64,000 nt of DNA, from assembly GCA_030446485.1 (NCBI GenBank), contig JAUJNF010000004.1, positions 62,001 through 126,000 of the forward strand, read 5' to 3'. This DNA comes from Thermoleophilaceae bacterium (GTDB taxonomy: Bacteria; Actinomycetota; Thermoleophilia; Solirubrobacterales; Thermoleophilaceae). A program made the translations under genes and the position numbers. The notes under the pieces are model-generated. The model saw only the letters and a program-made list of their open reading frames with translations. It was not told where the DNA came from and made no database searches. Positions 43,612 to 50,595 of this stretch are shown one piece after another (positions within the stretch are counted from its first letter, which is position 1; each line of letters starts with the position of its first letter).

Positions 43612-44007
43612 TCAGGCGGCCAGCGACCGTCCGACGGGCGGGGCGGCTCGCGGGGCGAAGTCCTCGCGACGGCGGAAGTTGGACGGCGGCGCTCCGTGGT
43701 GGCGACGAAAGGCCTTCGCGAACTGCGCGGGCTGGCGATACCCGACGCTGACCGCCACCTCGCGCACCGGGGACGAGCCGTCCTGAAGCAGGCGCAGCGC
43801 ATTGCGCATGCGCACCTCGGCGACGTACCCGCGGAAGCTCGTGCCCCCGACTTCGGCGAAGGCGCGCTGCAGCTGCCGCCTCGAGGTAGCGATCTGCCGT
43901 GCCACCCCTTCGAGGTCGAGCACGCGGTCGAAGTCGCGCTCGATGATCGCCGCGGCTTCCTCGTAGAGCGCCTGGCGGCGGTGAATGGTGCCCTCGCGCT
44001 TGGCCAC
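43612..44007 (-). CDS. Stand-alone AraC-type DNA-binding protein
   Basis: 131 residues containing only the two-HTH AraC/XylS domain: LEGVARQIATSRRQLQRAFA, then VREVAVSVGYRQPAQFAKAF and RRHHGAPPSNFRR. There is no ligand-binding domain. GTG start. It is divergent from the diiron protein gene, with about 50-115 bases between, which suggests that it controls that locus. Confidence 0.85.
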   Translation of the reverse strand: MAKREGTIHRRQALYEEAAAIIERDFDRVLDLEGVARQIATSRRQLQRAFAEVGGTSFRGYVAEVRMRNALRLLQDGSSPVREVAVSVGYRQPAQFAKAFRRHHGAPPSNFRRREDFAPRAAPPVGRSLAA

Positions 44008-44123
44008 GTGTATGTATACGGACGCGCGCGCCTTCCGGATCGAAGACGAACCCGCGGATGAGATGGTTCGCCGCGGCGCCGGAAGGTCCCCAAACGGCGT
44101 TTAACCCCCACGCCCCCCGGGGG

Positions 44124-45137
44124 ATGCCCCTCTCGAGCGTGCGCCTGCCCGAACCCCGTGGAAACCTGAGCGAGTACCTCTTCGACCGGCTCTCGGCGCC
44201 GCCTGAGGCGCTGGTCGATCCGCCGCGCGCGGGCGATGACGTCCTTGCCGGCGAGGACTTTCAGCTCGCCCTGTACGCCTGCTACGAGCTGCACTACCGC
44301 TCTTTCGACGATGTGGCCGACGACTGGGAGTGGGAGCCGTCGCTGCTCGCCTTCCGGGCGGGCCTCGAGCGAGCCTTCGAGCGGCGTCTCCGGGAGGCGT
44401 CGGGCCCGGATGCCGCCCCCAGAGACGACACCGCCGCCGCGCTGTTCGCGCTGATCGCGGCAGCCGACGGACCGTCGGTCTCGCGCTTCCTCGAGACCCG
44501 CGGAACCCTGGACCACTTCCGGGAGCTCGCCGTACACCGGTCCGCCTACCAGCTCAAGGAGGCCGATCCCCATTCGTGGGCGATCCCGAGGCTCACGGGA
44601 CCGGCCAAGGTGGCGCTCGTCGAGATCCAGGCCGACGAGTACGGCGGCGGCCGAGCCGACCGGCTCCACTCCCAGCTCTTCGCAAACACGATGGAGGCCC
44701 TGGGCCTCGAGGGCAGGTACGGCGCCTACCTCGACCACATCCCGGGTAGCACCCTCGCCACGGTCAACGTCATGTCGCTGTTCGGCCTCCATCGGCGCCT
44801 CCGCGGCGCGATCGTCGGACATCTCGCGGCGGTCGAGATCGACTCGTCGGTGCCGAACCGGCGCTACGCCAACGGCCTGCGGCGCCTGGGGCTGTCCGGC
44901 GCGGCGACCGATTTCTACGACGAGCACGTCGAGGCCGATGCCGTGCACGAGAACCTGGCGGCGCACGACCTGGCCGGTTCCCTGGCCCGGGACCAGCCCG
45001 AGCTGGCCGGGGACATCCTGTTCGGCGCCCGCGCCATGCTGCTGCTGGACGAGCCGGTAACCGCGCGGATGCTCGACCGCTGGAGCCAGGGCCGGACCTC
45101 GCTCCTGCGCCCACTGGGCGCGCCGGTCGCCGTTTGA
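44124..45137 (+). CDS. Haem-oxygenase-like diiron protein (iron-containing redox enzyme family)
   Basis: 337 residues from ATG 44124 (ATG 44058 would add 22). All-helical pattern with candidate metal residues in YACYELHYRSFDDVADDWEW, FRELAVHRSAYQLKEADPHS and VALVEIQADEYGGGRADRLH: Glu/His spacing typical of haem-oxygenase-like di-iron oxidases, a group that includes CADD, BesC, UndA and SznF. A second conserved helix is FYDEHVEADAVHENLAAHDL. Substrate unknown. The downstream glycosyltransferase is coupled by TTGA, and a CDGSH Fe-S protein and methyltransferase are close. Confidence 0.8.
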   Translation: MPLSSVRLPEPRGNLSEYLFDRLSAPPEALVDPPRAGDDVLAGEDFQLALYACYELHYRSFDDVADDWEWEPSLLAFRAGLERAFERRLREASGPDAAPRDDTAAALFALIAAADGPSVSRFLETRGTLDHFRELAVHRSAYQLKEADPHSWAIPRLTGPAKVALVEIQADEYGGGRADRLHSQLFANTMEALGLEGRYGAYLDHIPGSTLATVNVMSLFGLHRRLRGAIVGHLAAVEIDSSVPNRRYANGLRRLGLSGAATDFYDEHVEADAVHENLAAHDLAGSLARDQPELAGDILFGARAMLLLDEPVTARMLDRWSQGRTSLLRPLGAPVAV

Positions 45138-46111
45138 GCGGCGAGCGGCTCGCCGCCACCTACGTGCTCCCGATCCGCTGGGAGGAGGACGAGGGCCTCG
45201 GCGAGCTCAGCGCCTACCTGCGCTGGGTGGCCGAGCGCATGGAGCTCGTGGTGGTGGACGGGTCGCCGCCGGCGGCCTTCGAGCGCCACGCCTCAGCCTG
45301 GGGTTCGTTCGCGAAGCACGTGCCTCCCGACAGCGAGCTGCGCTTTGCGTACCGCAAGGTGAACGGCGTGGTCACCGGGCTGGCGACCGCCGGCCACGAC
45401 CGCGTGATCCTGGCCGACGACGACGTGCGCTACGGCGAGGCGGAGCTGCGCCGGATGGCGAGCCTGCTGGACGAGGCCGACTGCGTCGCGCCCCAGAACT
45501 TCTTCGACCCGGCTCCCTGGCACGCACGCTGGGACACCGCCCGCAGCCTCCTGAACCGGGCGATCGGCGGCGACTACCCCGGCACGCTGGGGGTACGGCG
45601 GTCGCGGCTCCCCGGCGGGCGCTACGACGGCGACGTGCTGTTCGAGAACCTCGAGCTGATGCGAACGGTGGAGGCCGCCGGCGGCACGGTGGCACGCCCC
45701 CTCGACCTGTTCGTGCGCCGCCTTCCGCCCTCCGCGGGGCACTTCTGGTCCCAGCGGGTGCGCCAGGCCTATGACGACTTCGCGCTTCCGGCGCGGATGG
45801 CGCTGTGGCTCGCGCTGGGACCGGCGGTCGTGCTGATGCTCGCCCGCCGTCGCTGGGGGGTCCTGGTGGGCGCCGGGGTGGCCTCGATGGCGGTGGCGGA
45901 GCTCGGCCGCGTCCGCGCGGGCGGCACGCGCGTCTTCCCCGCCGGGGCGTCGGCCTTCGCACCGGCCTGGCTGCTGGAGCGGGCCGTGACCTCGTGGCTG
46001 GCCGTCTGGTCGCGCCTGCGGCACGGGGGCGTGCGCTACGGCGACATGCTGATCGCGCGGGCGGCCACGCCTCCCGGCGAGCTCAGGAAGCGCTTCGGGA
46101 CGGCGCCGTGA
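45134..46111 (+). CDS. GT2-like glycosyltransferase with C-terminal membrane segment
   Basis: 325 residues from a TTG that overlaps the diiron gene stop. N-terminal GT-A part: TYVLPIRWEEDEG, MELVVVDGSPPA and DRVILADDDVRYGEAELRRM, where LADDDV resembles the metal-binding DxD. The C-terminal third has hydrophobic helices (MALWLALGPAVVLMLARRRW; VLVGAGVASMAVAELG). It is unusual to find such an enzyme coupled to a diiron protein; acceptor unknown. Confidence 0.75.
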   Translation: MSGERLAATYVLPIRWEEDEGLGELSAYLRWVAERMELVVVDGSPPAAFERHASAWGSFAKHVPPDSELRFAYRKVNGVVTGLATAGHDRVILADDDVRYGEAELRRMASLLDEADCVAPQNFFDPAPWHARWDTARSLLNRAIGGDYPGTLGVRRSRLPGGRYDGDVLFENLELMRTVEAAGGTVARPLDLFVRRLPPSAGHFWSQRVRQAYDDFALPARMALWLALGPAVVLMLARRRWGVLVGAGVASMAVAELGRVRAGGTRVFPAGASAFAPAWLLERAVTSWLAVWSRLRHGGVRYGDMLIARAATPPGELRKRFGTAP

Positions 46112-46122
46112 GGCCGCCCGGC

Positions 46123-46383
46123 CTAGCGGTCGCCCTCGGCGCCGCCCTCCGCCCTGAAGCCGATCAGCTTGTGCGTGCCGTCGCAGAACGGCCGGATCTG
46201 CGACTTGCCGCACCGGCACAGGGCGACGGTCTTCCTGCGAGCGTCGATCTCGCGACCGTCCTGGTCGACGATCCTGAACGGCCCCCGTACGACGTAGGGG
46301 CCGTCGCGATAGGGCGTGATCACCACCTCGGGGTCGACGGCGGGCTCGCCGGCCGTGCCACCCTCCGGCGGCTCGGGCGTCAT
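46123..46383 (-). CDS. CDGSH iron-sulphur domain protein
   Basis: 86 residues with the complete [2Fe-2S] CDGSH motif CRCGKSQIRPFCDGTH (three Cys, one His). An N-terminal strand region (YRDGPYVVRGPFRIVDQDGR) precedes it. It lies on the opposite strand between the glycosyltransferase and the methyltransferase. The conserved motif indicates redox or cluster-transfer function; partnership with the diiron enzyme is inferred from location. Confidence 0.92.
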   Translation of the reverse strand: MTPEPPEGGTAGEPAVDPEVVITPYRDGPYVVRGPFRIVDQDGREIDARRKTVALCRCGKSQIRPFCDGTHKLIGFRAEGGAEGDR

Positions 46384-46403
46384 CGGTCCACCGCCGCAGC
46401 CAC

Positions 46404-47147
46404 GTGAGCGCAGCGGACCACGATCCGACCGCCTACGGGCGCGGGGTCGCCGACGCCTACGACGAGCTCTACGCGGCGATTCCCGACACCGACGAGGCGG
46501 TTTCGTGCCTCGCCGGCCTCGCCGGGCCGGGCCCGGTGCTCGAGCTCGGAGTCGGCACCGGCCGCCTCGCGCTGCCGCTCGCCCGCCGCGGCCTGCGCGT
46601 CCACGGGATGGACTCCTCGCCGGAGATGGTGGAGCTGCTGCGCGCGAAGGCCCCCGAGGGGGACGGCATCGAGGTGGTGGTGGGCGACTTCGCCGAGACG
46701 GTCCTCGGTGAGCGCTTCACGCTCGTCGTGCTGGCCATCAACACGATCTTCGCGCTGCCCGACCAGGGCGCGCAGGTGCGCTGCTTCCGGAACGCGGCTG
46801 CGCACCTGGAGCCCGGCGGCGTGTTCGTGGTGGAGGCCTACGTGCTCGACCCGGCCGCCCTGCGCGACGGGCCGACGGTGCAGCCGCGCTTCGTCGACGA
46901 CGGCCACGTGGAGCTGCAGGTGGCGAGCTACGACGCGGCCACCCAGCGCATGCAGAGGACGCTCGTGCACCTGCGCGAGGGCGGGATCAGGCTGGTGCCG
47001 GTCAACGACCGCTACGCCTCGCCCGCCGAGCTCAACCTGATGGCGCAGATGGCCGGCCTGCGCCTGCGCGAGCGCTGGGGCGACTGGAGCCGCCGGGCGT
47101 TCGACGGCTCGAGTCGCCGGCACGTCTCGGTGTACGAGCGGCCCTGA
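46404..47147 (+). CDS. SAM-dependent class I methyltransferase
   Basis: 247 residues from GTG. SAM motif I VLELGVGTGRLALPLARRG, motif II VHGMDSSPEMVELLRAKAP and post-motif LVVLAINTIFALPDQGAQ are clear. The C-terminal half is a beta-rich cap. It is divergent from the CDGSH gene by 20 bases. The substrate may be a small molecule made in this locus; that is inference. Confidence 0.88.
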   Translation: MSAADHDPTAYGRGVADAYDELYAAIPDTDEAVSCLAGLAGPGPVLELGVGTGRLALPLARRGLRVHGMDSSPEMVELLRAKAPEGDGIEVVVGDFAETVLGERFTLVVLAINTIFALPDQGAQVRCFRNAAAHLEPGGVFVVEAYVLDPAALRDGPTVQPRFVDDGHVELQVASYDAATQRMQRTLVHLREGGIRLVPVNDRYASPAELNLMAQMAGLRLRERWGDWSRRAFDGSSRRHVSVYERP

Positions 47148-47157
47148 CCGCCGCCCG

Positions 47158-47394
47158 CTAGTGCTCGAGCGGAAGCTCGGCCATCTCCTGGCGAGCGTCC
47201 CGGACCCAGCGGACGGTGGCGACCAAGACGATGAGCATGCCGGCGCCGAAGACGAGCCAGGAGATGAGCACTCCAGCCAGAGCGATGGTCAGCCCGAACG
47301 CGATGAAGACGGGCAGGTACGAGGGTCCCGGCAGGTGCACCTGCTCGCCCGCGGGCGGAACCGCCTCGCCCCTCGAAGCAACCTCTTCGGCCAT
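47158..47394 (-). CDS. Small two-TM protein resembling oxidase subunit IV
   Basis: 78 residues. After a polar start, EQVHLPGPSYLPVFIAFGL leads into two helices (FIAFGLTIALAGVLISWLVF; AGMLIVLVATVRWV) and a C-terminal ARQEMAELPLEH. The HLPGPS and ELPLEH elements resemble actinobacterial cytochrome oxidase subunit IV-like proteins as I remember them; no search was possible. It forms a pair with the upstream small gene. Confidence 0.65.
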   Translation of the reverse strand: MAEEVASRGEAVPPAGEQVHLPGPSYLPVFIAFGLTIALAGVLISWLVFGAGMLIVLVATVRWVRDARQEMAELPLEH

Positions 47395-47397
47395 CGC

Positions 47398-47532
47398 TCA
47401 GTTCCCGGCCAGGTAGACGAAGGCCGCCAGGAAGGAGGCACCGAACACCAGCACCGAGATGCCGCTGGCGATCAGCGCGGTGCGCACGTTCCTCTGGGCG
47501 AGGCGACGGTTCACGGACCGTGATGTTGCCAC
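47398..47532 (-). CDS. Small single-TM protein, possible oxidase accessory
   Basis: 44 residues from GTG 47532 (GTG 47514 also possible): basic NRRLAQRNVRTALIA, then a helix SVLVFGASFLAAFVYLAG. It lies three bases before the subunit IV-like gene. Short one-helix proteins of this kind accompany actinobacterial oxidases; the link is an inference. Confidence 0.5.
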   Translation of the reverse strand: MATSRSVNRRLAQRNVRTALIASGISVLVFGASFLAAFVYLAGN

Positions 47533-47575
47533 ATCGCCTTCGCGCCCGGCGCCCCAGGCTCGTCGCACGCGACCG

Positions 47576-47809
47576 TCAGGCCGACTGGGGCTCGACGCCG
47601 GTCTCCGAGGTCCGAGGCTCCGGAAGTGCCGCAAGGAGCTCCGGAGGGAGGCGTTCGCTCGCCCTCCACACCTCGACGCCCGTGACCCGGCCGGTTTCAC
47701 GCTCACGCAGTAACAGGCCCCACTCGTGGTCCTCGCCGTAGGTTCGTCGGCCGTCCAAGCTTTCCAGGTCGAGCAGAGCTATGTCTTCCTGTCGTGCGTA
47801 GTGGCTCAT
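47576..47809 (-). CDS. Small hypothetical protein (DUF2283-like)
   Basis: 77 residues: ARQEDIALLDLESLDGRRTY, then strands EWGLLLRERETGRVTGVEVW and a helix ASERLPPELLAALPEP. The strand-turn-strand pattern GRVTGVEVW resembles DUF2283-type proteins. Role unknown. Confidence 0.6.
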   Translation of the reverse strand: MSHYARQEDIALLDLESLDGRRTYGEDHEWGLLLRERETGRVTGVEVWRASERLPPELLAALPEPRTSETGVEPQSA

Positions 47810-47847
47810 CGGCGCTTTCAGAGGCTAACGCTGCGGCCATAGGGTCA

Positions 47848-48645
47848 CTACCCGAGCCGACGGGCGCCGCGGTGCCTGGCGGGGCGGTGGAAATCCCCGC
47901 CGCACTCCCGCCACACCCCGCGCCGCGCGCCGCGCGCCCGCCGCTCGGCGCGCCGGTAGCGCCGCTCCGCGGTCAGCCGCCCGCCGGAGGCGGCGAAGCG
48001 GGCCCACCCGCGCGAGAGTTGGGTGGCCGCCAGGTCGCCGCCGCCACGGACCCGCGCGTAGGCCAGAAGGCGACCGCCCCGGTCGAAGAGCGGCTGCGAG
48101 GCGTCCGTCGTGAGGGTCACGCGTCGCTCGCGACTGCCGTGCCCGTCGAAGAACCCGTCTCCGTCCGAGTCACGCAGGTGCCTGAAGCTGAGCCGCGCCA
48201 GCGACGCGGTGGCCTGAGCGCCGCCACAGTGACCGATGCGCCGGGGCGTCGCGGGCCGCGGCGTGTCGAGGCCAAGCAGCCGCACGGTGTAGTAGGGCCG
48301 CTGCGCACCGAAGGCGCGCACCCGGAGCGTGTTGCCGCTGAAGACCTTCAGCGTCTTGGCCTCGATCTTCTGCACGGGCCCGTCCCCGCCCCCGTCGGGC
48401 TCGCTGCGCTTGCTGCACGGGCAGGGCAGGGACTCGCAGGCCACGCCGTTGCCGTCCGAGTCGAGACTGTCCGGGTCCTCGTCCGGGCCGCCACGCTCGA
48501 GGAAGTAGTCCTGGGCCGCCTTCTGCGAGCCGAAGTCGCTGCAGTTCCTGTCGTCGGCAGGCGCCGCGGAGGCCACCTCCGCTCCCACGTCACCGCACAC
48601 CGCCATTGCCGCGACCGCCGCAGCCACTGTCCCGAACGCCCTCAT
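47848..48645 (-). CDS. Secreted Excalibur plus degenerate thermonuclease-like protein
   Basis: 265 residues with a strong GGAGG ribosome-binding site. It has a signal peptide (to about residue 29), then an Excalibur calcium-binding domain (NCSDFGSQKAAQDYF ... DPDSLDSDGNGVACESLPC, about 33-75), then a staphylococcal-nuclease-like OB fold from about 98 (LKVFSGNTLRVRAF, YYTVRLLGLDTPR, GRLLAYARV). Against nuclease numbering, the Ca ligands D19 and D21 are Ser103 and Asn105 and the catalytic Glu43 is Arg130, while the R35 (Arg122) and D40 (Asp127) equivalents are kept. It may be inactive or altered. Confidence 0.82.
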   Translation of the reverse strand: MRAFGTVAAAVAAMAVCGDVGAEVASAAPADDRNCSDFGSQKAAQDYFLERGGPDEDPDSLDSDGNGVACESLPCPCSKRSEPDGGGDGPVQKIEAKTLKVFSGNTLRVRAFGAQRPYYTVRLLGLDTPRPATPRRIGHCGGAQATASLARLSFRHLRDSDGDGFFDGHGSRERRVTLTTDASQPLFDRGGRLLAYARVRGGGDLAATQLSRGWARFAASGGRLTAERRYRRAERRARGARRGVWRECGGDFHRPARHRGARRLG

Positions 48646-48835
48646 GTCGACCTCCTCCACGGCAGCGCCGTGCTCGCTCCGGTCGCACCGATGGCGACCT
48701 CTGAGCGACGAAGAGAGGGCGACGGGCGATTCGCCCCCCTGGGTCACACGCCGCGCAGGGCTCCGCCGTCCAGCGCGGCCCGCGCCGGAGCCTGGAGCCA
48801 CGCCAGATCGGCGTCCAGCTCGGCCCGATGGTGCG

Positions 48836-48958
48836 ATGCGAAGCGGCCATGGCGTGCTCCTGGTGGTTTCGCTCGCAGCCGGGGCGGTGCTCGCCAGCGG
48901 GCTGGCGCTCCGCGCGCGCTCGCGCGCGGCCGCGAGAACGGACCTGCATCTCCCCTGA
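48836..48958 (+). CDS. Possible small single-helix protein
   Basis: A 40-codon frame from ATG: MRSGHGVLLVVSLAAGAVLA, then a basic tail RARSRAAARTDL. It lies in the 388-base gap between the nuclease-like gene and rpiB. No ribosome-binding site stands out. The rest of that gap shows only a short GGGCG-ATT-CGCCC hairpin (48724-48736). Confidence 0.3.
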   Translation: MRSGHGVLLVVSLAAGAVLASGLALRARSRAAARTDLHLP

Positions 48959-49033
48959 GCCGGTGGATTGGCGCACGCAATCGTGCTTCGGCAGCACTCT
49001 GAGAAGGGCGGCCGGGGCCGCCTGCACCCGCTC

Positions 49034-49495
49034 TTACAGGTCGGCCTCGAGCCCGTCCCGCTCGATCGCCTCGATCTTCGCCAGCCGCCGCCGGTGTCTC
49101 TCCTCGCCGGTGAAGGTCGCCGCCGCGTAGGCCAGGAGGATGTCGTGGGCCAGGTTCGGGCCGATCACGCGCGCTCCCATGCACAGCACGTTCATGTCGT
49201 CGTGCTCCACCCCCTGATGGGCCGTGTAGGTGTCGTGCACGGTGGCGGCCCGGATGCCCGGTACCTTCGCCGCGGCCACCGAGACGCCGGCGCCCGAGCC
49301 GCAGACCACGACGCCGCGCTCGGCCTCGCCGCCGCGGACGGCCCGACAAACGGCGAGGGCCACATCGGGATAGTCGACGGGCTCGGTCGAGTTGGTGCCC
49401 AGGTCGATCGGCTCGTGCCCCGCCTCACGCACCGTGGCCAGCACCGACTCCTTGAGGGGAAAGCCGGCGTGATCGAAGCCGCAGGCGATCCTCAC
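49034..49495 (-). CDS. rpiB: Ribose-5-phosphate isomerase B
   Basis: 153 residues; interconverts ribose-5-P and ribulose-5-P. It opens MRIACGFDHAGFPLKESV, with DYPDVALAVCRAV, the active-site VVCGSGAGVSVAAAK and MNVLCMGARVIG. GTG overlaps the ROK gene stop (GTGA). Together they form a small operon divergent from the pentose-phosphate operon. Confidence 0.94.
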   Translation of the reverse strand: MRIACGFDHAGFPLKESVLATVREAGHEPIDLGTNSTEPVDYPDVALAVCRAVRGGEAERGVVVCGSGAGVSVAAAKVPGIRAATVHDTYTAHQGVEHDDMNVLCMGARVIGPNLAHDILLAYAAATFTGEERHRRRLAKIEAIERDGLEADL

Positions 49496-50505
49496 GCCGG
49501 GGCCCCCGCGCGCTCGGCGCCGAGCTCCTGCCCGGCGAGCAGGGCCGCTCCGCGAAGCCCGGCCTCCGGCCCGTACCGCGACAGCCGCACGTCGGTGCGT
49601 TCCCCGACGCCGGGAAGGGTGAAGCGCGCCGCCACCTCGCGGGCGGGATCGAGCAGCAGGTCGCCCGCCGCGGAAACGCCGCCGCCGATGGCCACCACTT
49701 CGGGGTCGAAGGTGTTGATGGCGTTGGCGATGCCCACCCCGAGCCGCTCGCCCAGCAGCCGCACCGCGCGGCGGGCGGGCTCGTCGCCGGCGCGCGCGGC
49801 CTCCACCGCGTCGCGGCCCGTGAGCTTCTCCCCCGAGGCCGCCAGCTGCCCGAGCGCCGAGTCCGGCGACGCCTCGGCGGCCTGCGCGGCTAGCCGGTCG
49901 AGCGCGCGCCCGGCGGCCAGCGCCTCGAGCGAGCCGGGCTGGGGGAAGCGCTCCGCCGCGGCGGGTGCGCCGTCCTCCAGGTCGAGCCCCACGATCAGGT
50001 GGCCGAGCTCAGCCGCGGCGCCGGTGGCCCCGCGGTAGATCCGTCCGCCGAGCACCAGCCCGCCGCCCACGCCCGTGCCGACCGTGAACATCACGAGGTC
50101 GGAGATCACCTGCCGATCGCCGTCGTGGGCCTCGGCCAGGGCGGCGCAGTTGGCGTCGTTGTCCACGAACACCGGCACGCCCAGGCGCTCGCGCAGCAGC
50201 TCGCGCAGCGGCACGTCCCGCAGCGGGATGTTCACGCTCGACTTCACGCGGCCGGTGGCGAACTCGATGGTCGAGGGCACTCCGATGCCCACGGCGGCGG
50301 CCCCGGAGCCGGCCGCGGCCTCGATCGCCCCGGCGATCTGCTCGATCAACTCGTCGGAGCTGTCGAGGTCGGTGGGCACCTGGCGCGCCTCGCCGAGCTG
50401 GGCGCCGTCGAGGGCGGCCACCGCGAGCTTTGTGCCGCCGAGATCGACGCCGATCAGGCGCCCGTTCACAGCTTGCTCGGGGATCGGGTCGTCACGCACC
50501 CGCAC
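49492..50505 (-). CDS. ROK-family sugar kinase (glucokinase-like) lacking the Zn cysteines
   Basis: 337 residues. ATP/phosphate motif LIGVDLGGTKLAVAALDG, catalytic Asp in VFVDNDANCAALAEAHDG, and FTVGTGVGGGLVLGGRIYRG and VVAIGGGVSAAGDL are conserved, which suggests glucose phosphorylation. After AELGHLIVG, where ROK proteins carry the CxCGxxGC zinc motif, the sequence is LDLEDGAPAAAERFPQPGSL with no Cys. GTG start; 90 bases separate it from divergent tkt. Confidence 0.87.
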   Translation of the reverse strand: MRVRDDPIPEQAVNGRLIGVDLGGTKLAVAALDGAQLGEARQVPTDLDSSDELIEQIAGAIEAAAGSGAAAVGIGVPSTIEFATGRVKSSVNIPLRDVPLRELLRERLGVPVFVDNDANCAALAEAHDGDRQVISDLVMFTVGTGVGGGLVLGGRIYRGATGAAAELGHLIVGLDLEDGAPAAAERFPQPGSLEALAAGRALDRLAAQAAEASPDSALGQLAASGEKLTGRDAVEAARAGDEPARRAVRLLGERLGVGIANAINTFDPEVVAIGGGVSAAGDLLLDPAREVAARFTLPGVGERTDVRLSRYGPEAGLRGAALLAGQELGAERAGAPA

Positions 50506-50595
50506 GCTAGCGCCCCGTCAAGGTTTCGCCCGCCGTTAGGAGTCCTCCCCGCCCCGCCTGGGTAATGTCCGCTGCAAGCGAGCGGGAGGAGAGAG

